From positions 1 to 64,000 of the forward strand of contig SCUE01000022.1 in NCBI GenBank assembly GCA_004297775.1: a DNA stretch of 64,000 nt, read 5' to 3'. Within the stretch, counting starts at the first letter, position 1; every line of letters begins with the position of its first letter. The notes below the pieces were generated by a model, which had not been told where the DNA came from, did not search any database, and saw only the letters and a list, made by a program, of their open reading frames with translations. Shown here one piece after another: positions 9,103-18,397 of this stretch. Made by a program: the position numbers and the translations under genes. Source of the DNA: Chloroflexota bacterium (GTDB lineage: Bacteria; Chloroflexota; UBA6077; FW602-bin22).

Positions 9103-9141
9103 TGGAAAGAGAAAAGGGCACAACCTGTGCGGTCGTGCCCT
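9103..9141 (-). terminator. Hairpin plus T-rich tract in the helicase leader
   Basis: On the minus strand AGGGCAC (9141 to 9135) pairs perfectly with GTGCCCT (9121 to 9115) around a 13-nt loop, followed immediately by TTTCTCTTT. This resembles an intrinsic terminator, but it lies in the 5' leader of the helicase, ending about 10 nt before the start codon, so it could act as an attenuator or a structured cold-response leader. It could instead terminate an upstream minus-strand transcript. Confidence 0.4.
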
Positions 9142-9229
9142 CAATCAGCAATCGTGCTTTGCGCTTGTCAAGTCAATACCGAAGATAGCCGCTCATACCC
9201 CGAGCCGACAACTGTTCTAATCTCACGAC

Positions 9230-10729
9230 GTGATTGGCGCTCGCGATGCGAATGTTGGACGCCTGTCGGATGGTGTGTTCGACACATTGATCGTCGGCGG
9301 CGGCATCACCGGGATGGGAATCGCGCTCGATCTTGCCGCGCGTGGCGCGCGCGTCGCACTCGCCGAAAAGGCGGATTTTGCCTCGGGGACGAGTAGCCGC
9401 TCGTCCAAGCTCGTCCACGGCGGACTGCGCTATCTGGCTCAGTACCAGTTCTCGGTCACGCGTGAATCGCTCGAGGAACGCGACCGCTTGGCGCGCCTGG
9501 CGCCCGACCTCGTGGCGACGCTACCCTTTCTCATCCCCTGCCGGGGCGGACCGCTCGCGGTCGCGCGCCTCGCGGCGGGACTCTCGCTGTACGACGCCAT
9601 GAGCCACGGTAGCGGTCGGCGATTCACCCACTGTTCTCCGTCAGGGGCACAGCGCCTCGCACCGTGGATGCGCGTCGATGACTTGGATACCACGTTTGTC
9701 TACTGGGACTGTCAGACCGACGATGCCGCGTTGGTGTTGGCGGTCGGCGCTCAGGCTGGATCGCGCGGCGCCGTCCTGGCAAACTACTGCGCGGTCGTGT
9801 CGGTGCAGCCAGACGGGGATCGGCACGTTGCCGTGATCCGCGATGGAATTCGCGGTCACGAAACGATCGCCCGAGCGCGGTCAATCGTGTGCGCGACCGG
9901 CGCGTGGTCGCCCGGCTCGATCCGCGGAGCCTCGGAGCACAGCCTCACCGTTCGCCCATCGAAGGGAGTCCACCTCTTCCTCAAGCGTGATCGCTTCCCT
10001 TTGCGCTGCGCGTGCTATTTGCCGACCGGAATCGACAACCGTCTCATCTTTGTCGTGCCTTGGCACGACCGCGTGTTGGTCGGTACGACCGATACCGACT
10101 ACGGCGGAGCGGTCGATCGACCGACCGTCGAACCAGAGGACGTTGACTATCTCCTCGCGGCGCTGCGACACAATCGTCGCGATTTCGGCCTTTCGCGCGA
10201 CGATGTCGTGGGTGCTCAGGCCGGGCTCCGTCCGCTCGTCCGTACGGATCAGGCGAGCACGCGGGCGTCGCGCGAGGAGCACGTCTGGTCGGCCGACAAC
10301 CGCGTGATCGGGATCACCGGTGGGAAGCTCACCACCTATCGACGCATGGCCGAGCGGGTCGGGACAACCGTGGCCGGGTGGCTCGGCCTTCCGCGAGCGC
10401 CCGTCACGCGCGATCTGCCGATCGCCCCTCGAACCGTCAACGTAGAGTCGTCTCCCTCGCCTTCGATTGCTCCGAGCGAGGCGCAGATCAATCGATGGAT
10501 ACGCGAAACCGGTGCCTGCCGAGTCGGCGACGTCCTGGCGCGTCGATCGCGCCTCCTGCTGCTCGATCACCGTTCCGCGATTCGGGCAAGCGGCGCCGTC
10601 GCTGACGTAATGGCTGGCGAACTGGACTGGTCGAACGAGCAGAGGGCGCGCGAACTCGAAGTATTCGCGCGTGAGGCTGACGCGCACGGATTGCCGGAGT
10701 GGCGGACCGATGGCTACTCCGCCGCCTGA
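9230..10729 (+). CDS. glpD: FAD-dependent glycerol-3-phosphate dehydrogenase
   Basis: Oxidises sn-glycerol 3-phosphate to dihydroxyacetone phosphate and passes electrons to quinone at the membrane. The 499-aa protein opens with the FAD-binding VGGGITGMGIALDLAARG (about residues 22-39) and has the GlpD/GlpO signature GTSSRSSKLVHGGLRYL, followed by a DAO fold and an alpha-helical C-terminal domain (GACRVGDVLARRSRLLLLD). Start is GTG at 9230; TCTAAT at 9216-9221 leaves 8 nt, so it may be leaderless. The CheW-like gene begins inside its 3' end. Confidence 0.93.
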   Translation: MIGARDANVGRLSDGVFDTLIVGGGITGMGIALDLAARGARVALAEKADFASGTSSRSSKLVHGGLRYLAQYQFSVTRESLEERDRLARLAPDLVATLPFLIPCRGGPLAVARLAAGLSLYDAMSHGSGRRFTHCSPSGAQRLAPWMRVDDLDTTFVYWDCQTDDAALVLAVGAQAGSRGAVLANYCAVVSVQPDGDRHVAVIRDGIRGHETIARARSIVCATGAWSPGSIRGASEHSLTVRPSKGVHLFLKRDRFPLRCACYLPTGIDNRLIFVVPWHDRVLVGTTDTDYGGAVDRPTVEPEDVDYLLAALRHNRRDFGLSRDDVVGAQAGLRPLVRTDQASTRASREEHVWSADNRVIGITGGKLTTYRRMAERVGTTVAGWLGLPRAPVTRDLPIAPRTVNVESSPSPSIAPSEAQINRWIRETGACRVGDVLARRSRLLLLDHRSAIRASGAVADVMAGELDWSNEQRARELEVFAREADAHGLPEWRTDGYSAA

Positions 10730-11126
10730 ACCGGCGCCACTACTCGTCTTTCGCGTCGGGCATCGCGAGTTCTCGTTGGCGGGAGATCGGGTCGAAGCCG
10801 TCGTTCGCGCGCCAGCATTGACAACGATCCCTGGTTCACCGGCGATCGTGGCGGGGGCAATGAACTACGAGGGCTCGCCCATCGTCGCGGTGCACCCGGA
10901 CGACGCCGATACCGGAGAGTGCCGCCACGCGATCGTCGTCCATTCGCGAGGGCACGGCCGATTCGCGATCGTGTGCGACTGGGTCGACCGACTGGCAATC
11001 GAGCCGTTCGGAACGCCGGTCGATCCGGACACGCTCGCCGCCACGGTCATCGCGGCTCACGCAACCGGCGCGATTCCATTGCCGGAGCCGCTTTCACCAT
11101 CATCCTGGATTGTGCCGAGGCAGTGA
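10710..11126 (+). CDS. Stand-alone CheW-like domain protein
   Basis: The 138-aa product has the CheW beta-barrel pattern: LLVFRVGHREFSLAGDRVEAVVRAP, TTIPGSPAIVAGAMNYEGSPIVAVHP and a second barrel half HAIVVHSRGHGRFAIVCDWVDRL. CheW links chemoreceptors to CheA. No cheA, receptor or flagellar gene is in the window. The ATG at 10710 is chosen because it begins just before the domain; it overlaps glpD by 20 nt, suggesting coupling to it. It may be a divergent adaptor for a non-chemotaxis pathway. Confidence 0.75.
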   Translation: MATPPPEPAPLLVFRVGHREFSLAGDRVEAVVRAPALTTIPGSPAIVAGAMNYEGSPIVAVHPDDADTGECRHAIVVHSRGHGRFAIVCDWVDRLAIEPFGTPVDPDTLAATVIAAHATGAIPLPEPLSPSSWIVPRQ

Positions 11127-11153
11127 CGACAATCAGCCGAGGTTGATGGCCAG

Positions 11154-12842
11154 CTACCCCTTCGCGACCGCGACGCGATCGCCATCGCGCAGAGTGGCGC
11201 TATCGATCGCGACCTGATCGCCGTCCTTCAATCCAGACAGGACCTCGACCTGATCGCGGTCCTGAAGACCGACCTGAATCGGGACGCGGCGAACGCTGCC
11301 CTCGCTGACCACGAACACGGCTGGCTGGCCATCGGCCGTGACCGCGGTCTTCGGGACTACAAGCGCGGAATCCCGCTCCTCGCCGTCGATCGCGACCTGA
11401 GCAAACATCCCGGCGCGCAACAGAGTCGCGCCGACCTGATCCGGCACGACCTTTACGACGGCCGTCCTGGTTCGCGTATCGACGGTTGGCGCGACCACGG
11501 TGATCTTCCCGGCGATCGGATCGCCGCCGAGTGCCGCCACCGTGATCCGAGCGGTCTGGCCAACTCGGACGCGCCCGATCTGGGCTTCCTCGACCGCGAG
11601 GCTAATCTCGACATCGGATCCGACGAGGCTAAGCAAGGGAGTCTGTGGACTCGCCATCGCGCCGACGACGGTCATCTTTTCGGAGACTTGCCCGGCCACC
11701 GGAGCAGTGATGGTCATCTCCTTCAGTTGGAGCTTGGCCAGATCGACCTGCGCCTCGGCCTGAGCGACCTGCGCCTCGGCCGTTTCGAGATCCTGGGCGG
11801 TGTACGGCTGGGCAGCGAGGCGGTAGGCGGCCTCAGCGGCTTCGGCCTGAGCCTTCGCCCCTTCCAGGTCCCACGCGCTGGCCGGGTTTCGCGCCAGCGC
11901 TAGCCCTGATTCGGCCTGCCGAACCACGTTCTCAGTCGCGGCGAGATCTTGAGCCGACAACGGCTCCCGCGCGACTTTGGCTTGCTGCCGTGCGACGTCA
12001 ACTCCGGCCTGCGCCTGAGCGAGGTTCTCGGCCGTCGGCGGTGCTGTCAAGATCTTCACCTGTTGCTCGGCTTGGCGGACGGCGGCCTCGGCCGAGAGGA
12101 CTTGCGCCTGCGCGCCGTCGCAGCCAAATCCGCCGCCACGCGAACACGCCGAATCGCGCTGAACCTGCATCGAGTAGAGAGCGTTGCGAGCATTTTCGAC
12201 ACCGATCTCCGCCGCGCGAATCTGTTCGGCGGTCGGCCCCTTCTTCAGCGCGAGCAGCCGGGCTTCCGCGGCCGCAACCGCGGCATCGGCCACGGCGATG
12301 ATTTCGGGACGTGGATTCTTCAAAGAATCGAGCCGTTGTCGGGCGCTATTGAGATTCGCGGTCGCTTGCGCCACGTGTTCGGGACGACCGCCCGACTTCA
12401 GCGACTCATATCGCGAACGCGCAGCGCGCGCGTTACCCTCAGCCTGGGCGACCTGCTCGGGCCGGGCGCCGCCCTGTATGGATGCGAGCCGCGCGCGTGC
12501 CGCGGTCAGCCCGGCTTCAGCCTGGCGAAGCGTCAGTTGTGATTGCTCCGTATCGAGCTCGATCAGCGTATCGCCGGCTCGAACCGTACTGCCGACATCC
12601 ACCAGGACCTTTTCGACACGACCCGTGCCGCGCGAAATGACCGTGAGCGCGGAACGGGATTTCACGTCGCCCGTGTAGGAAAGTACGCGCGACAGATCCG
12701 CCCGCTTCGCCGGTACGACTCTGATGCTGTTTTCCCGCGCTGTCGCGGTGGGAGATGTCGACAGAGCCTGGCCTGATCCGCACGCGACCGTCGCGAGTGT
12801 GAATGCCGTAACGATTGCGCTGAACCGCGCACCACCGAGCAT
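11154..12842 (-). CDS. HlyD/MacA-family membrane-fusion lipoprotein with very long coiled-coil hairpin
   Basis: A 562-aa periplasmic-adaptor-type subunit. The N-terminus is a lipoprotein signal ending in TVACGSG. A lipoyl/barrel half (SRGTGRVEKVLVDVGSTVRAGDTLIELD) is followed by about 270 residues of Ala/Gln/Glu-rich coiled coil built from related units of roughly 40 residues (RPEQVAQAEGNARAARSRYESLK and similar), then the returning lipoyl half (ITAPVAGQVSEKM), a beta-barrel and a membrane-proximal domain. Typical MacA proteins are about 370-400 aa, so the hairpin is unusually long. The partner ABC or RND transporter is not adjacent. Confidence 0.88.
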   Translation of the reverse strand: MLGGARFSAIVTAFTLATVACGSGQALSTSPTATARENSIRVVPAKRADLSRVLSYTGDVKSRSALTVISRGTGRVEKVLVDVGSTVRAGDTLIELDTEQSQLTLRQAEAGLTAARARLASIQGGARPEQVAQAEGNARAARSRYESLKSGGRPEHVAQATANLNSARQRLDSLKNPRPEIIAVADAAVAAAEARLLALKKGPTAEQIRAAEIGVENARNALYSMQVQRDSACSRGGGFGCDGAQAQVLSAEAAVRQAEQQVKILTAPPTAENLAQAQAGVDVARQQAKVAREPLSAQDLAATENVVRQAESGLALARNPASAWDLEGAKAQAEAAEAAYRLAAQPYTAQDLETAEAQVAQAEAQVDLAKLQLKEMTITAPVAGQVSEKMTVVGAMASPQTPLLSLVGSDVEISLAVEEAQIGRVRVGQTARITVAALGGDPIAGKITVVAPTVDTRTRTAVVKVVPDQVGATLLRAGMFAQVAIDGEERDSALVVPKTAVTADGQPAVFVVSEGSVRRVPIQVGLQDRDQVEVLSGLKDGDQVAIDSATLRDGDRVAVAKG

Positions 12843-13093
12843 CGATACCTCCTATACCCGAGCAGGACGCAGAGTCGAAAGTAATTGGTGCGTGAGTGGG
12901 CTCACGCAGACCGAGAATCGCTCGATCGGATCGCCCGGTTATTGCACCGATGCAATTGACAACCACATCCGCGGTGACCATGGGCAACGCGTGGATGCAC
13001 GATTTCCAATATAGCAACGCGGTCGTCGAGCTCCGAGATTTCCCGTGCGGCCCTCCTACTCAACAGAAGGACCGGAGCGCTATCTTGTCTGGG

Positions 13094-13843
13094 ATGGGGC
13101 TGAGATTCGTGCGCGGCGAGGAGCGGCTCGCGCGCGGCCATGCGCTGGTCTACTTTCGGACCGCGGATGGAACGACGCTTGCCACGTACCTCGTTGTTCC
13201 GCCGGTCGTGATCGATCTGGCGAAGTACATGCCGCCGATGTTCGCCGGTCAACTGCCCGCGGCCGGCCGGGCAGACGTCGCCGCGATGCCAATGCCGCCG
13301 GTCCCCGAGGAGATCGAAGGTGGCGTAGCCTCCCTTGAGAGACTCGCCGTCACGCGTGACGACGATTTGATCGACGGCGGCTCCGTACCGACCGGAAGTG
13401 TCGAACGATTGCTCTTCGCCGCCGCAGAAGTCGGTCGCGCGTATGGCGAGGCGTACCAACGCCGTGACTTCGGGGATGCGCTCCCGGAGACGGCGGACAC
13501 ATCGCTGGCGGTCGACGAGGTGCTGATGAGTCTGATGGGCGACCACGAACGAATTGGAGAGATCGCCAAACTCATCGGTCGCCTTCGTTACGCGCTCGAC
13601 GGCAATGATTCGGCGTTGGCGGCCGACACGGTGTCGGACATGGCACGTATCGCGCGCCACCTACCGGCCAAGTACCGCGCCGAAGAAGTCATCGCCGTGG
13701 CACAGCTCGCGGGAGAGAAGGGCGCGCGCCTGATCCAACTCCATCTGGATCGCTGCTTCAAACTCGCGAACGAGGACTATGCCGCGGTTGCGCGAATCGA
13801 AAGCGAACTCCGAGCGATTACGGCGCCCGAAAACAGCGTCTGA
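13094..13843 (+). CDS. Conserved protein of unknown function
   Basis: From the ATG at 13094 the product is 249 aa (MGLRFVRGEERLARGHALVYFRTADGTTLATYLVVPPV). The N-terminal third looks like a compact beta domain acting on a small ligand or protein; the remainder is helical (VDEVLMSLMGDHERIGEIAKLIGRLRYAL). There are no membrane segments and no recognised family. The frame is open back to 12896, but the upstream residues read as shadow sequence, so the later start is preferred. It is followed after 50 nt by another unknown gene. Confidence 0.62.
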   Translation: MGLRFVRGEERLARGHALVYFRTADGTTLATYLVVPPVVIDLAKYMPPMFAGQLPAAGRADVAAMPMPPVPEEIEGGVASLERLAVTRDDDLIDGGSVPTGSVERLLFAAAEVGRAYGEAYQRRDFGDALPETADTSLAVDEVLMSLMGDHERIGEIAKLIGRLRYALDGNDSALAADTVSDMARIARHLPAKYRAEEVIAVAQLAGEKGARLIQLHLDRCFKLANEDYAAVARIESELRAITAPENSV

Positions 13844-13893
13844 GACGGCGTTGCTGAACCGGCGGCCCGAGGACGCTGCCATATACTGCCGCC

Positions 13894-14268
13894 GTGCCGG
13901 GCGTTGACTTCTGGGTTCAGTGGCGCTTGTACGTATCTATGGCTGACCTGCGCGCACAATTGCCACTCGCCACCACGACGATTGGCATTGACATCGACGA
14001 AACCGCAACGCTGACCACCGGCCCGAATTGGGCGAGTTTCACGTTGACGCGCCGCGCCGATGGCGCACGAATCGGGATCGGTCGCGGCCAAACGATGGGC
14101 GACGGATCGGAACTGGTTCTCAGTCCCGGACCGGCTCGGACGGAGGCAGATCTGATTGACCTCAATCGCGCCGCGGTTGTGCTCTACACGAGGCTCGTCG
14201 AGAAGGGCGCTATCGACCCGCCATCGCCCCTCGAACGGCCACGGCCGCCGCAACCGGCCGGCATGTGA
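13894..14268 (+). CDS. Small protein of unknown function
   Basis: A 124-aa product starting at GTG 13894. A consensus-like -10 box TATACT at 13882-13887 leaves 6 nt before the GTG, so the message is probably leaderless and this start is favoured over ATG 13939. The protein has a beta-rich centre (TTTIGIDIDETATLTTGPNWASFTLTRR), a helix (TEADLIDLNRAAVVLYTRLVEKG) and a Pro-rich tail. No family is recognised. Its end is 11 nt from the convergent typA stop. Confidence 0.6.
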   Translation: MPGVDFWVQWRLYVSMADLRAQLPLATTTIGIDIDETATLTTGPNWASFTLTRRADGARIGIGRGQTMGDGSELVLSPGPARTEADLIDLNRAAVVLYTRLVEKGAIDPPSPLERPRPPQPAGM

Positions 14269-14278
14269 CACTGTTCGC

Positions 14279-16150
14279 CTAGCTGGCGGCTCCGGTCAGC
14301 GTGCGATGCTTGCGCTCTCGGGCGCGTTCGTTCGGGTCGAGGAACCGCTTTCGCGGCCGCATCGACTTCGGAGTCACCTCGAGCAACTCATCATCTGCAA
14401 TGAAATCGAGCGCTTGTTCGAGACTCAGGATCGTCGCCGGTGTCAGCCGTTCGTCGATCTCGGAATTCGAAGCACGGACGTTCGTGACCTGCTTCTGCCG
14501 GCAGACGTTGACGGCGAGATCACCCTGCCGGGTATAGAGGCCAACGACCATGCCCTGATAGACCTGCGTTCCCGGCTCGATGAACGTCGACCCCCGTTCT
14601 TGCGCGTTGAGCAAACCATAGGTCAGCGCATTGCCGGACTCGGATGCCACAAGCGCCCCATTACGGATCGATGACAGGGCACCTCGCCACTCTTCGAATC
14701 CGAGGAGGAGGCTCCCCATCAAGCCGTTCCCACGCGTGAGCGTCAGGAATTCGTTCCGGAAGCCGATCAATCCGCGCGTCGGAATCGTGTATTCGAGACG
14801 GACATTGCCACGTCCGTCATTCACCAGATTCACCATCTTGGCCTGCCGGTCGGCGAGCGCCTCCGTCACGACGCCGACGTACGCCTCAGTGGTATCGACC
14901 GTCAGATGCTCGATCGGTTCGAGCACGCGGCCGCCAACCACGCGCGTCACGGCCTCGGGGCGTGAAACCTGGAACTCATATCCCTCACGCCGGATAGTCT
15001 CGATCAGGATCGCAAGGTGCAGTTCGCCGCGCCCCGAAACGAGGAACTCGTCCGGGCTATCCTGATCGACCACACGGAGGGCCACGTTGGTTTCGAGTTC
15101 GCGGTACAGTCGCTCCCGCAGTTGGCGCGATGTACACCACCGGCCGTCGCGGCCGGCGACGGGTGACGTATTCACACCGAAAGTCATCTTGACGGTCGGC
15201 TCTTCGATCCGAATCGGCGGGAGAGCTTCCGGATTCTCAGCGTCTGCGATTGTGTCACCGATCGTCGCGCTGGCCAAGCCAGTTACGGCGATGATGTCGC
15301 CCGCGGAGGCTTCCTCTATCTCGACGCGCTTGAGACCCTGGTGGGTGAACACGAGCGCGATCTTCTCGCGGCTCAGCGTACCATCGCGTCGGACGAGCAT
15401 CACTGTGTCGCCCTTCCGGATCGTCCCACGGGTCAGTCGACCAATCGCGAACTTGCCCTTGTAATCGTCATAGTCGAGTGTCGTCACCTGCATTTGAAGG
15501 AGGCCGGCCGGCTCGACGACCGGCGGCGGAACATGCTTTAGGATGGTCTCGAAGAGAGGCTCGAGCGTCGTACTGGACATCGGAACCTGGAGATCGGCGA
15601 TGCCCTGGCGCCCGATCGCGTACACGACCGGGAAATCCAGTTGCTCGGCCTCGGTCGCGAGATCCAGAAACAGATCCTGCGTCAAGGAAAGCACCTGATC
15701 GGGCCGTGCGTTCTGCCGATCGATCTTATTGATGACAACGATCGGCTTGAGTCCGATTTCGAATGCTTTGCGCAAGACGAATCTCGTCTGCGGCATCGGC
15801 CCTTCGACGGAATCGACGAGCAGGAGGCATCCGTCGGCCATGTTGAGGACGCGTTCGACCTCGCCGCTGAAATCGGCGTGCCCGGGCGTATCAATGATGT
15901 TGACCTTCACGCCGCGATACATCACGGCTGTGTTCTTCGCCAGAATTGTGATTCCACGCTCGCGCTCGAGGTCGTTCGAATCCATGATCAGGTCGCCGAC
16001 GATCTCGTTGGCGCGAAAAATGTTGCTTTGCTTTAGGAGACCATCGACGAGCGTGGTCTTACCGTGGTCGACGTGGGCAATGATCGCGATATTCCGGATG
16101 TCCGCCCGAACGGCATGCACGTGCGAAGAGGTCAACGCGTTTATCGTCAC
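14279..16150 (-). CDS. typA: Translational GTPase TypA/BipA
   Basis: A ribosome-associated GTPase of the EF-G family, involved in 50S assembly and stress adaptation. The 623-aa protein has the P-loop [11 protein letters not shown] near residue 26, switch [18 protein letters not shown], and [10 protein letters not shown] for guanine recognition, then domains II, III and V-like and the TypA-specific C-terminal domain ([20 protein letters not shown]). Length is as expected. The ychF gene lies immediately upstream on the same strand with only 3 nt between, so the two are probably co-transcribed. Confidence 0.96.
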   Translation of the reverse strand: MTINALTSSHVHAVRADIRNIAIIAHVDHGKTTLVDGLLKQSNIFRANEIVGDLIMDSNDLERERGITILAKNTAVMYRGVKVNIIDTPGHADFSGEVERVLNMADGCLLLVDSVEGPMPQTRFVLRKAFEIGLKPIVVINKIDRQNARPDQVLSLTQDLFLDLATEAEQLDFPVVYAIGRQGIADLQVPMSSTTLEPLFETILKHVPPPVVEPAGLLQMQVTTLDYDDYKGKFAIGRLTRGTIRKGDTVMLVRRDGTLSREKIALVFTHQGLKRVEIEEASAGDIIAVTGLASATIGDTIADAENPEALPPIRIEEPTVKMTFGVNTSPVAGRDGRWCTSRQLRERLYRELETNVALRVVDQDSPDEFLVSGRGELHLAILIETIRREGYEFQVSRPEAVTRVVGGRVLEPIEHLTVDTTEAYVGVVTEALADRQAKMVNLVNDGRGNVRLEYTIPTRGLIGFRNEFLTLTRGNGLMGSLLLGFEEWRGALSSIRNGALVASESGNALTYGLLNAQERGSTFIEPGTQVYQGMVVGLYTRQGDLAVNVCRQKQVTNVRASNSEIDERLTPATILSLEQALDFIADDELLEVTPKSMRPRKRFLDPNERARERKHRTLTGAAS

Positions 16151-16153
16151 TTC

Positions 16154-17242
16154 CTAGACGTTGAACAGGAAATTGATGACATCTCCATCCTGGACGGGAT
16201 ACGTCTTTCCTTCTGATCGTAGTTGCCCGGCCTTGCGCGCTTCCACCAATCCACCGGATTCGACGAGATCCTCATAGCGAACGACCTCGGCTCGAATGAA
16301 TCCGCGCGCAATGTCGGAGTGAATCTGCGCGGCAGCCTCCGTCGCGGGCGCGGCACGGCCGACCGTCCAGGCGCGGCACTCGTCCTCGCCGACGGTGAAA
16401 AACGAGACCAGATCGAGCAATTGGTAGGAGAGCCGGACCACTCGGCCGAGGCCCAATTCCTCGATTCCGAGATCGCGCATGAATTCCAGTCGCTCGGTCT
16501 CATCGAGTTCGCCCAGCTCCATCTCGAGTCGACCAGCTAGCGATGTGACGCCAACTGCCCGGTCGCCCGCCACGGCGCGGATCGTCTCCTCGGCATCGCG
16601 CGCTGACGACACATCGTCACCGGTGTTCAAGATGACGAGCATCGGCTTCTCGGACAGGAAGCCGTACGGTCGCAACAGCCGGCGGTCACTTTCCGCGAGA
16701 TCGAACTCGCGAATCGGGCGTCCGTCTTCGAGCGCTGGCTTGAACTGCTTCAGTAATTCAAGTTCTCTCCATTGCGGATTGCCCGGCGCCGCCTTACCCA
16801 TCCGCAATTCGCGATCGAGACGATCGACACGTTTCTCAACGATCGACAGGTCGGCCAGGACCAGATCGGCCATCATCTCGTCGAAGTCGCGACGTGGATC
16901 GACCGAGCCGCGCGGATGCGGATGGGTATCGCTCTCGAAGGCGCGAACGACGTGACAGAGCTCGTCGGCGGTCCGCAATTGGCCGATCCGTGCCGCGGCC
17001 TTGGCTTCGCCGCCCGCCGCCACCATTCCTCCGGCGACATCGACGTACCGGACCTCCGCGGGAGTTGTCTTACGGGGGTGAAACATCTCGCTCAGTCGCG
17101 TCAGCCGATCATCGGGCACGCGCACGACTGCGCGATGCGCCTCGGCACCGCCGAAGCTTCCGACCTCAGCCCGCTGTTGGGCGAGCGCGTTGAAGACAGT
17201 TGTCTTGCCCGCGCCGGGCAGACCCATAATTCCAATTTCCAC
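16154..17242 (-). CDS. ychF: Obg-family ribosome-binding ATPase YchF
   Basis: A 362-aa P-loop protein of the YchF/OLA1 family, which prefers ATP to GTP and associates with ribosomes and the redox response. The P-loop is [14 protein letters not shown] (8-21); the family usually has GLPNVGKS, so the loop is slightly divergent. YVDVAGG is the switch II region. The C-terminus is a TGS domain ending [18 protein letters not shown]. It is upstream of and 3 nt from typA, making a two-gene translational-GTPase operon. Confidence 0.94.
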   Translation of the reverse strand: MEIGIMGLPGAGKTTVFNALAQQRAEVGSFGGAEAHRAVVRVPDDRLTRLSEMFHPRKTTPAEVRYVDVAGGMVAAGGEAKAAARIGQLRTADELCHVVRAFESDTHPHPRGSVDPRRDFDEMMADLVLADLSIVEKRVDRLDRELRMGKAAPGNPQWRELELLKQFKPALEDGRPIREFDLAESDRRLLRPYGFLSEKPMLVILNTGDDVSSARDAEETIRAVAGDRAVGVTSLAGRLEMELGELDETERLEFMRDLGIEELGLGRVVRLSYQLLDLVSFFTVGEDECRAWTVGRAAPATEAAAQIHSDIARGFIRAEVVRYEDLVESGGLVEARKAGQLRSEGKTYPVQDGDVINFLFNV

Positions 17243-17282
17243 GGCCGGCTATTCTGCGCACAGCGGGGCGGGCCGCGCCACG

Positions 17283-18338
17283 CTAGACCTTGGCGAATGT
17301 CCGTTCGAGCGGCAACTCGATCGCCTTGCCCTCCTGGCTGGATCGATAGATCGCCTCGGTCAGTTCCATGTACTTCAGGCCTTCCGTGAAGTTCGGCGTC
17401 ACTTCGCCGCCCTCTCGGATCGCCCGGATGAAGTCGGCCTCGGCCTGCCAGTTGCGCGCCTCATTCGGAGCAATCGGAATTGGATGCAACTCCTCGCCGC
17501 GCCGGGCACCGAAGATCTCGGCCTTCGCCACGTGAACGATCAGGGTTCCCTCCGTTCCGTGAATCTCGATCCGGTCAAGTTGCGGATGATGGGTCACGCC
17601 CGTGAAATGCCACGTTGACAGCGCGCCGTTCTCCATTTCGGTGACGAATCCGATCGAGTCGGCGATCTTGACGGTCGCGGATTCGTCGGTGTTCGGACGG
17701 GACCGCGTCGGATAGTGGACGCGGGTAATGGCCTGAACGCGTCGGTGATAGCCGAGCCATCGATGGACGACTTCGATGTACATACCCAGGTACTGTGTAT
17801 TGAATCCCGACACGTCGAAGTCCTGCCGCCAGTGCAGTGGTGTTTCGGGATTCGCGTACACGCTCTGATACTGATAGACGATCACGTCGAGCGGCCGACC
17901 GACGAATCCCTCGCGCTGAAGCAGCCGCTTCATTACGTAGTCGGCCGCCATCGCGTGCGGCGGAGGACACAACATCGTCACCAGTCGCGTGCGCTGCGAC
18001 GCGTCGTACATCTCGCGTGCCTCCGCGTGGTTCCGCGCCATGCGAGCCTGGCAGAAGACGTGCTTACCCGCCGCGAGCGCCGCCAGGGTCGCCTCGCGAT
18101 GGAGGTACGGCGGCGCGGCGATGAAGACGGCGTCGACCTCTGGCATGGTCAGAATCTGGCGCCAATCGTCGCGAACGGCGCCGAAGCCCCACTCGCTGGC
18201 GACTATCTCGGCGGTTTCGCGCCGGCGATTCGCCACGGCGACGAGTTCGACGCCGTCAATCGCCTTGAGTCCGGGCAGATGCCGCTGTTTGGCAATGCCG
18301 CCTGCGCCGATGAACCCGATACCAACTCGCGCTGCCAT
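17283..18338 (-). CDS. Gfo/Idh/MocA-family oxidoreductase
   Basis: A 351-aa NAD(P)-dependent sugar or inositol dehydrogenase-type enzyme. The Rossmann motif is IGFIGAGGIAKQRHLPGL at the N-terminus; AAPPYLHREATLAALAAGKHVFCQARMARN corresponds to the family EKP-type motif, here with QARM in place of EKP, so the catalytic lysine is not conserved. The start ATG at 18338 has a GGAGG ribosome-binding site about 8 nt upstream; the longer frame to 18371 has none. It is divergent from an SDR gene, with a perfect inverted repeat between them. Confidence 0.85.
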   Translation of the reverse strand: MAARVGIGFIGAGGIAKQRHLPGLKAIDGVELVAVANRRRETAEIVASEWGFGAVRDDWRQILTMPEVDAVFIAAPPYLHREATLAALAAGKHVFCQARMARNHAEAREMYDASQRTRLVTMLCPPPHAMAADYVMKRLLQREGFVGRPLDVIVYQYQSVYANPETPLHWRQDFDVSGFNTQYLGMYIEVVHRWLGYHRRVQAITRVHYPTRSRPNTDESATVKIADSIGFVTEMENGALSTWHFTGVTHHPQLDRIEIHGTEGTLIVHVAKAEIFGARRGEELHPIPIAPNEARNWQAEADFIRAIREGGEVTPNFTEGLKYMELTEAIYRSSQEGKAIELPLERTFAKV

Positions 18339-18346
18339 TGCGACCT

Positions 18347-18365
18347 CCGGAGTGTGATACTCCGG
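18347..18365. promoter_or_regulatory. Inverted repeat between divergent oxidoreductase genes, candidate operator
   Basis: CCGGAGT (18347-18353) and ACTCCGG (18359-18365) form a perfect 7-bp inverted repeat with a 5-nt centre. It fills part of the 59-bp gap between the two divergent start codons and includes the ribosome-binding site of the minus-strand gene. It could be a shared operator or a leader hairpin. Confidence 0.4.
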
Positions 18366-18397
18366 CCGCATTCTACCGACCCTGGGGGAACCTCACA

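Noticed and set aside
12896-13093. N-terminal extension of the unknown protein beginning at 12896
   Set aside because: Residues look like non-coding translation and the sequence lies in the promoter region facing the HlyD gene; ATG 13094 gives a cleaner protein.
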